Positions 24,198 through 36,960 of a stretch of 64,000 bases of DNA are shown here, in pieces; positions within the stretch are counted from its first letter, which is position 1, and each line of letters starts with the position of its first letter. The notes under the pieces are model-generated. The model made no database searches, was not told the origin of the DNA, and saw only the letters and a program-made list of their open reading frames with translations. The stretch spans positions 7,166,713 through 7,230,712 of the forward strand of contig NC_045142.1 of the NCBI RefSeq assembly GCF_008831285.2, in the 5' to 3' direction. Both the position numbers and the translations under genes were made by a program. This stretch comes from Nymphaea colorata. Its lineage: Eukaryota > Streptophyta > Magnoliopsida > Nymphaeales > Nymphaeaceae.

Positions 24198-27100
24198 ATG
24201 GCTTCTCAAGAATCAGAAGGCAGAGAGCAAGCAGTTGCCGTTGAAGTTCTAGACAACAGCATTGGCCAACCTGCCTGCAAGAAAGGTGGATGGAGCACCG
24301 TGCCTTTTATCATCGGTAATACTCGTCACTGCTTTCATCCTCTAAATAAAGGTTAATTTGTTCACAGGAAATTTTGAGGTGATCAGTTGGGAATGTTGCA
24401 TGTTCAAAGTTATCCTGACAGTTCCCGGATTATCCCACTCTTTGAATAATTTGGTTGATCCTGAAATACCTTGCATAAAACAGGGTGTCTGAAAAAGTTG
24501 GCAGTAGTAACTCTACTTTCAACCAGGTGCTTTACATCTTCGTTATTTTTCCTCTATATCTTTGTAAATAGGTCCCAATTTTTTATGTGTATAAAGGGAG
24601 TTTGTTTGTGTATATTTGACTGAGATAGGAACCCATTGTGTTCCTTTCCTTTCATTTATTCCTCTCAATCTGCTAGTGAGCCATAGTTGCAGAGAAGGTC
24701 ACTATTATGTTGAAAGATGATTCTCTAATAAAAGAAACTTTTAACTTTTAAGGTCGTAGATGGACATGACTTCCCTTCAATTATGGTTCGGACCCACATG
24801 CTTGTCTTCATCTTACTTTGATTGATGAAGGCAGGGAAAACTCGTAAGGTCCTCCTTCGGTACTCATGTGTCCTACAGCCTGAATTTCTCAGCCGGCCGG
24901 CAACGCCTCGCCGGAATGTTGTGGTTGTTGATCTGGAAAATACTGAAAGAACCCAAACCAAATGCAAATCAGAAGTTTTCAAGAAGTATATTCAAGCTGA
25001 TTCAGATGTTTCTCCTAACAATGAGCATCTATTATTTCTGTTCTTTTTCTATTACATTCATATAAAAGTTCTCGTGTTAATTTCATTCATTTTACAGGAA
25101 GCGCGTTGGCTTCAACCGTAGCAATCTATGGAGTGACAACAGATCTCATGCAGTTCCTGGATCACCGGTTCAGCATCAAGAGCATTAAAGCGTCGCAAAT
25201 CACCAACATAATCAACTCTCTCATGAACTTGACGCCGGTGGCCGGCGCGCTCCTGTGCGATTCCTACCTGGGCTGCTTCCTCACCATCTCCATCTTCACA
25301 TTCATCTCTTTCTTGGTATGCACTAATTTTCATGGACAATCTTCTATTCTCCTCTGGTTTTGTTCTTCTTTTAATTCCCCCGTGATTCAAGCATCAGCGC
25401 CATTCAGTGAAGTTGCCAAACCAACCACCAAATCTTATTAAAACCCCCACAAACCCACCGAGCAATTTCACTCCACTGATCAGAAAAGTGGGGCCAAGTG
25501 AATTTGGTCAGGTGGACACAAGGAGAGAGATTTGTTTCTGAGAGCATCAGATTGACCAATTGGTGGTGGTTTAGGAACTTCCTTGTGGGTGGTGAAGATC
25601 ACTACTTTATATGAATTAAATTGTTGATAGGGTCAAACTCTTGGTGGAGACAAGTCAGTGCAGATTAGAATATGCATTATATATTTTGTAGTAATGGTTG
25701 GATGGTTGGAGAAATACAAAAAGTGAGACCAACCCATAGATGTCACCTTGGCTCCACATTATGTCATGTTATAATTTTTTAGTCCAATAGCGTGTCAATG
25801 CAGAGTTTTTAGTTTGCAGGTTGAAGTAGGTTTGGTGAAGCGTATTTTCTTCTTAGAAAAAAAAGGATAAATTTTTTAAGTTTTATCCTTATAGGAAGTC
25901 TCCCTATTTATTTTCCTTTTACCATTTGAGGGGCCATTTACCTTTTCCTACATAGAGCCGCTTCCCTTGCTCCTAAGGTCTAGAGCTGCTTTTTACCACG
26001 ATTAAACGTGTTCAAGACGACTAGATTTTGTTGCAGTTTTTGTTTAGGTCTAAACCTATTTACCTTTTACCTGATCAAGGTCTTACTTATGTAAGCTTAA
26101 TCATAGAGTTTTGAGAAATTCATTTGGATCAGATATCCAATCAAAAAAAAAAATTAACATTTGATTAAGAAACTGAAACAGATTCAAATTTAAGATGTGA
26201 CATCCAAATCAATTTGGGTTCAGACTTGCATTAGACATACATAAATATCCGACGGGATTTGGATTGGATTTATTTTTAAACAAATAACATGTCTAATGCA
26301 TTTACATTTTAAAAATCAGCCAATTCAATTCGGATTGTGAAATCAGATTTTGGATTCAAATTCTGATATAACTTTTCTTTGTTCAATATTTTGAATTTGA
26401 TTCCAATTATTTGAAGATCCTAAAAAATAGATATAATTAAAGGTATATCTAATTCGAATCCGATGTGTTGACATCCCTACTCATTGTGAAGCAAATTGTA
26501 TGTATAGTCTTGTCACTTCCCCCTTCTCCTGTCCGAGAACTTAGATGAACTTATATTACTTTCTTCGACTCGAAAGTTTCCACTATTTGCAGTCGAAATA
26601 AGTAATACAAACTGATGGCTGAGCTTTCATTGGCCCACCAACCCAAGCAGCTGAGCTACGCTCCCCACAGAGGCTCTTTCCAACTCATTTGGTTTGAGAG
26701 TCATGAGTTAAGCCTCTCATTGGACGTGATCAGTAGCAGTATCGTTCTAGAAACTGAACGCGTTGTATCTGTTTCACGTCACCAAGTTGGTCCGAGCTCT
26801 CCTAGTTTACCATGTGATCATGGTTCAAAGAACTAAATGGGTTGAATCTGATTCACATTATTAACTTGGTCCCAAAATGTTTTCTAACTCACAAGATATT
26901 GCAAGAGCACTCCAATTCGGGTCAGGCTCGGTGAGTTGTGACCCAGGTCATGTGGTACACAAGGCTTATGATGTCTACCACCAATTCCTCTACATACACA
27001 TTAGTAAGAGGAATTGAACACGTTCCGCCAGAACAAGCAACAACATCCATGTGCATATAATGAAGTCCGCCACAGTTCCGACGTACCAAAATGTTTTTCT

Positions 27101-30100
27101 ATTGATCAGAAGCTTGCAAAAGTCACCAAGTTGATGAGACAACACCCTGTCAAATTGACGGTGGATAAAATTTGCTCCACAATCAGGCAGGAGGTTAATT
27201 TTTTTTACCGACCAGTGAACCATAGGTACCAACCGGAGCCCGTGATCATCGATTTCTAGCAACCCATGGATGATCTTTTAAGAAATTGTTTTTAGTACAC
27301 CAAAACTCCAACCGCCTTTTAGAAAACTTCCCAAGTTTTTTTTTTTTTTAATTTTATTTTAAAAGGGTTTTGGACAGATTGTTTGTTATGTCATTTCATA
27401 TGACGATGATATTCAAATATGTTTTAAAGAAATTTAGATGAGTTGAGGACTATGTTTCTCTGCCCCCACATGAGATCACTATCATAGAATCTACGGTGCT
27501 TACCTAATGGCAATTCTCCAAATATGCAGGGGACGCTGATGATAACATTGGTGTCAGTAGTTCCATCCTTGGCTCCGCCTTCCTGTGACCATGCACTGGG
27601 CTCATGCCAGCCTCCCTCCATGACTCAGTTTGCGCTGCTGTGCTTAGCCTTTGCAGTGGTCACACTCGGTGCGGCCGGGACAAGTTTTACCTTCGTCACG
27701 GTTGGTGCGAACCAGTTTGACAAGGGCAAGGACCAAGAAGTGTTTGTTAATTGGTTCTTCTTTACGACTACGCTTGCGATGCTCGTCTCGTTCACTGTGG
27801 TCGTCTACGTCCTGGACAATGTGGGCTGGGGCTGGGGATATGGTACCTGTGCGGTGCTGAATGCCATCAGCTTTGCGCTGTTTGTCATAGGCAAATGGCG
27901 CTATCGAGACGTGAGACCAAGGGGAAGCCCTTTGGCTAGCTTGGCTCGCGTGGTGGTAAGCACGGCTCGCAAGGTTAACCTAGAACTGTCCAAGAACGAC
28001 GAGGTCTATTACCGTGGACTTGGTGCACAGGCACAGCCATTAGTACCGACTTCCAGTTTCAGGTATAATTTAACTAGTATTTACCAATTCAATTATAGGG
28101 GTACTGAGTTTAGGGTCAAACACGTTGTGCATGACGCTATGTTCTGAATGGAAATAGTTTTTAACCAGCAATTGACGTGCCTCTTTGCATGCGTCATTAT
28201 CCAAGGGCAAAGATGACGCCACATTATGAATGATTTGAAAGGTTTTAAACATGTTTTCTCATCATTTTTAGTGTGAATTAATAGTTAATACTTTAGAGGT
28301 TGTTTGGAATCGGTAACGGTATTTTATTGTTCACGCACCTTCTTCAAAAAGTGGAATAGATTCATCGAACATTTTTTAAAATATCCAATGAATCTAATCA
28401 TTTTTTGGTTTAGATACATAGGACAGTAACATAATGTTCCTATTCCCAAACCGCTTCTTAAGGTTTCGCTTGTTCCACACATTTGCCCTACCAAAGTACA
28501 GGCCTAACTTATAAATGGGCTTCGTGCCTCTTTCCAAACAAACACATTTTGACATCAAGACTCAATTCTATGATTTTTTTTCTTTTCCTCTCTAATGTTA
28601 TAAATATCGACATATATGGGTATCGTATTAACTTGCTTGAGAACACGGTGTACCGGCTGATATGCATGGTCTTATTTTTAAAATTTTTAATTTAAAACTA
28701 ATGGTAAACTTACTTAAAATTAAAAAATTAAATAAAAACCAAATCGGCAAATTGTTTGTCACTGTCTTCAACTGAAACAAACATGCCTAAGTATTAAATG
28801 TTACGAACTTTTACTAACGTTCTAAGAAAACGTCAGAAAAGCACCGTCGTTGTTTTGTCGGTGACGATTACATAACTTCCTCAGCTTTAGTAATGATTTA
28901 ATCCTTGTCGCCAGTAATGACAGCCTTTACTGATTCTTCCACGATGGCGTCAGTTACGGCCTCATTTTCTGAGGCTATTTTCCTTGGTATGTCAGTAAAT
29001 GGCTCTTTTCTTATATCATTAACCTGACTTTCTGTGTTTTTTTTCCCTTTTTTTACCAAAGAAGCTTCAATAAGTATGATGTGATTTTTAATGGAGAGCA
29101 TAGGAGACTGGTTTCCCACATGAAAGGGCTATTTCTTTTTTGCTTCCTTTGTGTTTTATATTTTTTGTTGTTTCTCATTAATTATATGGTCTCAACCGAA
29201 GTTGGCACATGCTTTTCAAGGGTCAATGGAAAGCCGAGTTACTACATTGATAGGGAAGGGCATGGCAGAAAATAAGTTACAAATACGGGTTTGATGGCAG
29301 ATGCATAGTTTGATGTCGATTTGAAACATAGTTACAAATTTGGGTTAACGGGTTTTAAATGGTAAATTTTTCTCGGGTATTTTTGGATAAAGCTGAAAGC
29401 CTCCAAAAAATATCGAAAGAAATTCATCAAGGTTTTTTAAAAAAAAGGGTCTAAAAGTTAAGAAAAAGTAATATAAATGAAAACGGAAATTGTAAAAAAC
29501 AGGGTGAAGCTAAGCCTCGGCAATGGGCCTGGGTACCCATCTCGTACTTGGTACTTGGCTTGAAAAAACCGATTCGGGTCAATTTGATGGGATTCGATTC
29601 GGCTCGATTAAATTTTTTACTATTTTTGTTTAATAATAATATATTTTTATTATTAAAAAAATATTATATATTAAAAATAAATATTTTTTTTATTGTAACC
29701 AGGCCCAACTTGGGCTTGGATTTCAAGCATCAGGCCTCCTCTGAGGCTTGGTTTCAGATATCGGGCTGGCCCAAACCCAACTTTTATCTGGCCGGGCCGG
29801 GCCGGCTCGAGACTCAAGTCTAGTTGGGGTCCCGGTAGGGACCCTGCCTCCCTCAAAAAAACAAAAAATTGAAACTTATCTATAAATTAAAAAAAATTAT
29901 TTATCTTATATAAAATTTTTTAAACATGATATTTCATCACTGTCAAAATTCTAAATTAAAATTCCACCCCTTCATAACCAAAACGTTTATTTCAGGGATC
30001 AACATATTCTTATAAGTTTCATGCAGATTCATCAACAAAGCAGCTCTCGTAACAAAGGGCGACACTGATTCGGACGGCTCAATCGCAAAGCCATGGAGGC

Positions 30101-30834
30101 TATGCACCATTGAAGAGGTTGAGGATCTCAAGACTCTGCTCAAGCTGCTTCCTCTATGGTCTACCGGAATCTTTCTCACCACAGCTACCGGAATTCAAAC
30201 TAATCTCAACATTCTGCAGTCCCTCACCATGGACCGCAGCCTCAATCGGCACTTCAAGATCCCGGCTGCTTCCTTCCAGGTCTTTGTATTCATCAGCATG
30301 GCTCTCTTTCTACCGATCATTGACCGATTCTTTTACCCGGTTTGGCGGACATTGACTCGCCAGTCCCCGACAATTCTTCACCGGATTGGAGCAGGCCATA
30401 TAGTAAATGCTGTTGGCTTGGCTGCCATGGCATATGTTGAGTCAAGAAGGCTCAAAATGGTGCACTCTCATGGGCTCCAGAGCCGGCCTGACCTTATGGT
30501 GCCAATGTCAGCCCTATGGCTAGTACCGCCCCTTGCACTCATCGGAGCCGGCTCAGCTTTCTACATTCCGGGCCAAGTGAGTCTGTACTACCAAGAATTT
30601 CCGGCGTCTCTTAAGAACACGGGCACGTCGATGATGTCGCTGACGATGGGGATCGGATTTTACTTTAGCACTTTGGTTGTCGATGTGTTGCAAAAGGCCA
30701 CAGGATGGCTGAACGATGATATCAACAAAGGCCGCCTAGACCATGTGTTCTGGATGTTGGCCGTGCTAGGGGGGCTCAATTTTCTTTACTATATTGCATG
30801 TGCTAAGTTGTACAAACTTCAAAGCACGAGATAA
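24198..30834 (+). CDS. NRT1/PTR family transporter, NPF2/NAXT-like, four exons, complete
   Basis: Exons 24198-24315, 25098-25315, 27530-28062 and 30027-30834 join in frame to 558 codons with no stop. All introns are GT..AG. The start is the ATG after the purine-rich leader and gives a hydrophilic N-terminus reaching KKGGWSTVPFI, the family's opening block. Family features: the modified PTR signature ending GANQFD (about residues 171-176), NWFFFTT (186-192), the NPWRLC-like PWRLC block opening exon 4, FKIPAASFQV, QEFPASLKNTGTSM and a C-terminal WLNDDINKGRLDHVFW block. Expected: a 12-helix major-facilitator protein of the plasma membrane moving nitrate or related anions; NAXT members export nitrate. 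The ExxE[R/K] proton-coupling motif of TM1 is absent, as in NAXT-type proteins. Exact substrate is inference. Confidence 0.9.
24316..25097 (+). other. NPF gene intron 1
   Basis: GTAATACTCG donor and TTTTACAG acceptor, phase 1. No element is recognised inside. Open frames at 24822-25121 and on the opposite strand are chance. Confidence 0.8.
25316..27529 (+). other. NPF gene intron 2, carries a repeat block
   Basis: GTATGCAC donor directly after a complete TTG codon and AATATGCAG acceptor, phase 0. At 2.2 kb it is the longest intron. Its 3' part holds the repeat shared with 47125-47700. Confidence 0.8.
26725..27195. repeat. shared repeat block R26, intronic copy
   Basis: Matches 47125-47705 in the same orientation. 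Shared words include GTATCTGTTTCACGT, CCATGTGATCATGGT, AACTAAATGGGTTGAATCT, CAAGATATTGCAAGAGCACT and TTTTTCTATTGATCAG. The two copies differ by a roughly 200-bp length change between the halves. Origin unknown; no coding potential seen. Confidence 0.75.
28063..30026 (+). other. NPF gene intron 3
   Basis: GTATAATT donor, TTTCATGCAG acceptor, phase 2, splitting an AGA codon. Part of it (about 28490-29150) is duplicated at 55980-56450 ahead of the NPF pseudogene. It also carries a MITE. Confidence 0.8.
29511..29822. mobile_element. GGGCC-type hAT-like MITE in NPF intron 3
   Basis: Begins TAAGCCTCGGCAATGGGCC and ends near GGGCCGGCTCGAGACTCAAG then TCTA. The AT-rich centre is like that of the other copies. 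Flanks GGTGAAGC and GTTGGGGT barely match, so the target duplication is lost or my right boundary is a few bases off. Confidence 0.6.
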
Positions 30835-30848
30835 TTGACTTTTTGGTC

Positions 30849-30854
30849 AATAAA
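30849..30854 (+). terminator. polyadenylation signal AATAAA of the NPF gene
   Basis: AATAAA 15 bp after the stop codon. It is conserved as TTAATAAAG in the pseudogene at about 58273. Confidence 0.5.
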
Positions 30855-31138
30855 GGAGATGTTAACTCAAATTTGGCACAATCTTGGCTGTTCAAGGAGC
30901 GATCGAATCTTTTTCTCTATAATTTTTTTGTGGAAACCCTAAGGTTGTATTTGATAACGCTAGATAGTAAACCTATGTTACTTGTTAAAAACTATAAATT
31001 TAATGTCAAATGGAGAGAAACGGGTTCGACCTTAAATCCGTGGATCTGAAATCCTAATCATCTTAAATTGCCACCAATATGAGATCTATGGTGAAAGAAA
31101 CATACCCTAACCTGGCTTTCATGTAGTAGCAGACAGTG

Positions 31139-31318
31139 GCAAGAAATTTTTCATGAGAGAGACCGAATTAAAATTTCTAAACTTTGACAAGAGCTGAAAT
31201 ATCATTTTTCAAAATTTTTATACAAAACAAATAAATTTTTTAAATTTATATGTAAATTAAAAAAAATTGAGGTGGGGCCAAGGCCCATAGAGACCCCCTC
31301 CTTTGGCTCCACCCTTAG
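31139..31318 (+). repeat. R170 interspersed repeat, copy 3
   Basis: Contains ATTTTTCAAAATTTTTATAC and ends GGTGGGGCCAAGGCCCATAG. Lies about 300 bp downstream of the NPF gene. Confidence 0.65.
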
Positions 31319-31637
31319 CAGTAGAGAGTTGGATGGACCTCCTTGGCCCCAAGTAGGGGAGCCACATGTAAATGTAATGAAATTGGTGGGGGATGGCCCC
31401 TCTGGACTGCCAAAATACTTTATATATACATTAAAGATGGCAGCACTTGAATTAAAGATTTACATATATGTGGACCCACCCAAACTTTTGGCTCTTGTAT
31501 GATTTACAAATCTGCAGTTCCTATATGATTTACATGTACAACATTTTGTACTAATAATTCTGTATATAGATAAAGGATCAATAGGCCAGTAAGTTATATG
31601 TTAGGCCCCGCAAACAAGGTGAAAGACGTGAACTTAT

Positions 31638-31765
31638 ACATGTCTTCCTCCTTATATTAATTCTTCACACAAACAATGTTGTTCCTCTAGCCCTCCCCAC
31701 TCAGATGTCATCAAGAGAGTTCTTTCATCCATTTGCCCACAACAAAATTATAAAGTATAAACGGA
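31638..31765. repeat. repeat block shared with the foldback interior
   Basis: Matches 38350-38475 in direct orientation, including AACAATGTTGTTCCTCTAGC, CCCTCCCCACTCAGA and CATCCATTTGCCCACAA. Its presence both here and inside the 37701-39488 inverted repeat suggests part of that element, or its host sequence, was copied. Confidence 0.75.
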
Positions 31766-31904
31766 AGCAAAAAGTATGGAGTATATATGTGGACCCACCC
31801 AAAATTATAAAGTATGGAGAAATGAATTAGAGAAAAAAATAGAAAGAAGCAAAAGAACAAAATGTATTCAAGAAATGAGATAACATGATTCAAGTATGAA
31901 AATA

Positions 31905-32290
31905 AAATATCATCTCATCTTCTCATGCTCCCGGAGCACTCGAGCATAGTTTCTTGACTCTAAAATAAAGATTGAAGGCTATCTCCTTTGGCCATGAGGA
32001 GAGGAAGAAGAGAAAAAAATATGAGAAAATAAGATAACAATAATACTATATTCAAGAAAAAAAATAGCAACAACAACAAGAATATATTCATGAAAAGAAA
32101 GAAGATGAAGAACAATAACATTATAATCAAGAAAAGAAAGAACATGATTTCATCGTGAAATGAATGATCATATCTCTTCTCATGCTCCCGAGCACTCGAG
32201 CATAGCCTCTTGATTCTAAAATAGAAAGTGAGAGATATCTCCTTTGACTATGGAAAGAGGAAGAAGAGATAAAAGTGAAGAAAGAAAGAT
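31905..32290. repeat. two diverged tandem copies, period about 250 bp
   Basis: CTTCTCATGCTCCCGGAGCA-type sentence at 31917 and again at 32177, each followed by CACTCGAGCATAG, CTAAAATA and TATCTCCTTTG. Purine-rich spacer between. No coding sense found. Confidence 0.75.
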
Positions 32291-32299
32291 GTGAGTTAT

Positions 32300-32990
32300 T
32301 GATCACATAACTCTAGTGAGAATGATTTAGGAAAGATGAACACCTTAGCATGCTTCCAAGTGTTGGAGAAGAAGAGAGGGAGTGAGAATAGAAGAGGAAG
32401 AGGGAAATGGAGGAAGATGACTAAAATTTCTAAGTCCTCAAGTTAAAATTTGCTAGAGTTTCTCCAAGGGCTAGCACAAGAGTGGGAAAATGAGGGGTAT
32501 TTATAGATGATTTTAGAGCCAAAATTCAAAATTTGATTTCACAACATTTTCATCCGAATTTCACATAATTGTGAATTATTTTCATTTTTTATATGTTTTT
32601 TTAAATAAAATCAAGTAAAATTATATCGGAAGCATAAAACAATTTTTTTAAATGTTTAGAAAACTGATTGTTTTTGGTATAAAAGAGTGGTCAGCTTCGT
32701 TTTAAGTTTCAGAAATATATTTTGGTGCGAGGACGAAGAGTAGAACAAGCGAGGTCCGTGCACGCACATGCAACGCTTATAGCACCAGACTTTGCCGTTT
32801 TGAACTCGATTTTTTATTTTGAATTTGAAATGTTGATTTGGATTCAATTTTGATCTAATTTGGACTTGAAAGTTTGATCTTCGATTTGAATCTTGCATCT
32901 AAATTTGGGTTTCATGCATGGACAAAACGACATAGTCTTTTGAAAATTTTGGGGTGATTACACAAGGTCAAACAATACTTTTAAAATTTT
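32300..32990. other. non-coding spacer
   Basis: AT-rich with no recognised gene or element. Confidence 0.4.
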
Positions 32991-32992
32991 AG

Positions 32993-33218
32993 TAGGGACT
33001 AAAATATAATTTTTAATTTTTTTATATGAATTGAATAAATTTCTTTAAAAATTACAAGTAATTGTCCTTTTAATTTTGAATGGGTTCATGGTCCCTGCCG
33101 GTCCCCTAAGGCCAAAATATATATTTTTTTAAATTTTTTATATAGATTAAATAAATTTCTTTAAAAATTACAAGTAATTGTCCTTGTAATTTTGATGGGG
33201 GCCATGGCCCCTGCTGCC
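32993..33218. repeat. two-copy tandem repeat, about 120 bp, R170-related
   Basis: AAATTTCTTTAAAAATTACA occurs at about 33037 and 33156, each followed by AGTAATTGTCCTT, and each unit ends with a CATGGTCCCTGC or CATGGCCCCTGC block. The words are similar to the R170 family, so this may be a tandemly doubled relative. Confidence 0.65.
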
Positions 33219-33239
33219 CTTATATATATATATATATGG

Positions 33240-34211
33240 TTTTTTTTCCCTAAACAATGTTTTCTATGGCCCAAGTAATGCTTTTTATGTTGTAAGCATA
33301 ACAACTTAAAATTGCTTCATTTTGCTCAATGTTAACCAAACTAAATGATGCCCTTTTGGGAATTCATGCACAAGAAGGTGGAAGAAATGTCCATCCATGA
33401 GCAAGTTGTGACTCAACAAAAAGCATGACTTGGTAATTGACCAACTTGCTACAGGTTTTCCGAGTTGCAAAACAATCAAAGCTGCAATAGGATTTGGCTG
33501 CAACTTAGCTAAATGATGCAGAGAAATTTGAACCTTTTTTGTGTGGGCAATTTCAACTTCCAAGAGAAACCATTTAAACATAGAAAAATGAAAGATCAAA
33601 AATCATTTCCCTGCCAACAAAGGTATGTCTCTAGTTTAGTTCAATTCCTTTGGGTACCATGCCTTTGCATCTTAAATGTAGGGCACATTAACTAAGTTGA
33701 AGTTGATTCAGATGTAGGAATTTGGAATTCATGGGGAGATCCTTTCGTACGAGGGTTCAAGAGGCCACTGAAGGTGAATTTTCTATTGCTCAAGAGTCAC
33801 TAGAAACTCAAGATTAGTAGGAGAAAAACCCAATGAGGTTAAATCTGAGCAACATCTTCCAAAAAGGTCAAATTATTGCTAGTGGAAGGATTTGAATATG
33901 GTCTCTTTGCATGCCTACGAAACACATATACAAATATAACTAATAATTGTGTGAATAGCTTTGAATCTTTATTTGTTTCGTTATATATAGGTAAGAGTTT
34001 ATAACACTTACGCGACCACCACTCTTTATTATTATACTCATAGTAACAAATAGGTAGAACTTAAATCTACTATCACTCAAATAAACCGTAAAATTCTCCA
34101 AAGATTTAAGTGAGAAAGAGGGGAGAAAAGAAAGTGTGTGTGCATGTGTGAAACTGAGAGTTTCAAGTCTTTGTGCTCTAAGCAAATATGGTCTTTTCTA
34201 AGCATTAAAGG
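33240..34211. other. non-coding spacer
   Basis: Includes a 97-codon open frame on the - strand (33306-33599) without a recognisable domain; I do not call it a gene. Confidence 0.4.
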
Positions 34212-34556
34212 TAGATTTGGGCATCGGACCGGCCTGGCCGTACCTGATAAGAGTTGGATCCAGGCTGGCTTGATGTCCGAAACCCGATCTCTGGTCCGGT
34301 TTGATACTCGAAACTCGATCTCAGGCCCGGCCCGGTTATAATAAAAAAATATTTTTTAAATATAAAATAAATTTTTTGATTATAAAACATATTTTAATAA
34401 TAAAATATATGTTTTTAATAAAATAATTTTTTTATTTGTTTTTGGGCCGAACCGAACCCCTGTTGGGCTTACCGGGGCTGGCCTGATACATTATCAGGCC
34501 AACCTGAGCCGGTTTTTTCGGGCTTGGGCCGGGCTCCGACCTGATGTTGAGGTTTA
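34212..34556. mobile_element. GGGCC-type hAT-like MITE (345 bp)
   Basis: Begins TAGATTTGGGCATCGGACC; the right end read inward is TAAACCTCAACATCAGG. Flanks ATTAAAGG (34204-34211) and ATTAATGG (34557-34564) agree at 7 of 8. AT-rich core with GGCCCGG-rich shoulders. Confidence 0.75.
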
Positions 34557-35794
34557 ATTAATGGTGAATTTGGTGCTTGTGTATCTTTTCAAGAACTTAT
34601 ATAGAGGATATTAATTATGAAAGAATTATATACTCAAAATGATCTAATCGAAATGAAACTTTTACTTAAAAATTTACCTGCACACAATAAATGGGTGTAA
34701 TCAATAATGGATATATATATATATATATATATCACAATATTTGTTCAAAAAGTCAAATGCACATCGTAGGTATCAGGTTGCAAATCACCTTGTGTTGTAA
34801 ATCACATTGGAATCCTAGAAAACTAAGCACATATGGATATGCCTCAAGCTCTACCATATTGTGTCAGTCATAAAATAAGATAGAGATAAATATCTTTGTT
34901 ATTTTCTTAATATATTGGTCAAGATTTTGTAGGGACTGTGTGGACAAATATTGGTAGAAATTTTATATGCATGGACAAAATTCTTAGGCTATTCCATTCA
35001 AATCTCATATTCAGAAATTGGACTCATTATGATATCAGTTTTGATCAATTAAATAATGTTTCACAGCAAAAATTTCTTTAAAATGTCAATATTTTAGGAA
35101 AATGGCAAGACTTTCCATAGAAAATTTAGTTTTGTACCTATTATGAGGAAAAGGTTCTCCCCTCACAACAATTATAAATGGAGAGGACATGGGGGAGACC
35201 AGACACCAAATTGCAAGGCTAAAAAGCTTGTGCTAGAGTTGCGAAAACCCTAACTATGTTGTGCTATCTTGGGTGGAAAAGAGCATGTTGGCCAAAATTT
35301 TGTTCACATAGATCTGTTTTAGGCTAAGTTTTAAGGGTCTAGATCTAGTTTTTTGTTTCCAAGAACTAGTGATGAGCCGTTTTCTTCTATGCAAAGTTTT
35401 CTTGAGACTAAGTAATTCAGAGGCTTCAGGAGATACCATATTAGGTATTTATCTCTCTCTTTTTCCTTTCTTCTTTTTCTTTTCTTTTCTTGCATTATTT
35501 ATTTTTGCTTGTGTAATTGTTTATTTCTTCTTTGGTAAAAGATTAAATCAGTTTCCAATATTTTTTGCCTAGATCTTAATGTTTTTTTAAATTTTATTGT
35601 TTATGTTTGATTTATGTTTGCTTTTTGCCTTATGTTAGGGCATCTGTCCTAAACGCCCAAGGATCCTAAGATATGTTTAGGTTGTTTCCCAGGTGTAGGA
35701 GATTACAAGCATCCACATTCAAATAATATTGGATCAATTTACATACCCAAATGCAATTCCCTCAAATCCCAATGCAGTCTCTCTACCCGAACGG
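34557..35794. other. non-coding spacer
   Basis: Holds a short (AT)n run near 34712 and otherwise nothing recognised. Confidence 0.4.
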
Positions 35795-35965
35795 AGTAAA
35801 AAATTTTCAGAGATGAGCCGAATTAAAGTTTTTAAATTTTGACTAGGGTCAAAGTATTATTTTTCAAAATTTTTATATGAAATAAGTAAATTTTTTTAAA
35901 AGTTACATGTAAATTTTTGAAATTTTTTTTTTTGAGGTCAGACCAAGGCCCATGTGGGCTTTACC
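35795..35965 (+). repeat. R170 interspersed repeat, copy 4
   Basis: Contains TTTTTCAAAATTTTTATATG and ends GAGGTCAGACCAAGGCCCAT. Confidence 0.65.
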
Positions 35966-36019
35966 TTGAGCCTCTCTCCTTCCCTCTCTCTCTCATGTTT
36001 GCACAATCGAAGCATTTTC

Positions 36020-36960
36020 CCACGTGAATGCAAGTTTCTGTAGTGTGTGCACAACACAAAGTAGAGTCTCCAATTGTTTTCCTTTTTGAAAACTAGGGAT
36101 CTGCTCAATTTCTTTAGATTGTAACTCTATTTATTTTTCATTAGTAGGGGTGGGCATCGGGCCGGGTTGACCCGATTACAATAAAAAATATTTTTAATTA
36201 TAAAATAATTTTTTTAATATAATTTGTATTTTAAATAATAAAATATATATTATTAAAATTTAAAAATAATAAAAAATATATTTTTAAATTATTACTGGGC
36301 TCGGGTCGGCCCCCGTCGAGCCAACCCAGGCCCGGTTTTTTGGGCACAGACGAGGGCCCATTACGGGCCGGGTACCAGCTCCCGCCGGCAGCCCAGCCCG
36401 GCGCCCACCCGTACTCATTACTTAGTGCAGCTCACTTTAACCAATTGTTTTTCTGTAAATAATGTATGCACCTTAATATTGTACTCATCATATCCTTGAA
36501 ACGTTTAATACAATGGACTCTTGGGTCCCATTTGAAAGATTCTCCCAAATCTTGAACTAATCCAGTATGGGCATTCAAGAAGGTCTTCAAACGTTCTAAA
36601 TTTTGGAGAATATGGAGAACTTTCACCAATTGGATTTTTGAAGTTCCTCAAGTAGGTTGGTTTTGTAAATAAACATTCTGATCATCAATTTCCAGTGAAT
36701 AGATGAATCTAATCAAGTGTTCCAATTCCAGGAAAAATGAGAAGATTACAAAAAATCATTAAGATGGTTGATGCTCGCCTACCATAAGGAGGAACGTCTT
36801 TGTTTGATGGAAAGTGGATTACTAAATGCAAAGGGAGGGAAGATCACGAAATGCAAAGGGAGGGGTAGGTGCTTATATTATGTCGGGTCTGGATTGGTTC
36901 ACGCATGGTGCATGCTCCATATGTTACTTTCAATTAGTGGGTGGGGGCTCATCCTGGAGC
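36020..36960. repeat. shared repeat block R36, copy interrupted by a MITE
   Basis: Matches 47703-48385 in the same orientation: AAAGTAGAGTCTCCA, GATCTGCTCAATTTCT, TTAACCAATTGTTTTTCTG, CTCATCATATCCT and AGAAGATTACAAAAAATCAT are shared. This copy contains the 269-bp MITE at 36145-36413 that the other lacks. Function unknown; a 65-codon frame on the - strand (36432-36629) partly persists in both copies but has no recognised domain. Confidence 0.75.
36145..36413. mobile_element. GGGCC-type hAT-like MITE (269 bp) with paralogous empty site
   Basis: Begins TAGGGGTGGGCATCGGGCC and ends GCCCGGCGCCCACCCGTA. Flanks TTCATTAG and CTCATTAC share the central TCATTA. The related block at 47703-48385 reads straight through this point (about 47812-47828) without the element, confirming a discrete insertion. 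Confidence 0.8.

Noticed and set aside
24822-25390. Frames overlapping NPF intron 1 and exon 2 on both strands
   Set aside because: They run across the exon boundary or opposite a well-supported exon; the spliced NPF model explains the coding signal.
33306-33599. 97-codon frame on the - strand
   Set aside because: No known motif, ordinary length for chance in this composition, and no splice or flanking support.
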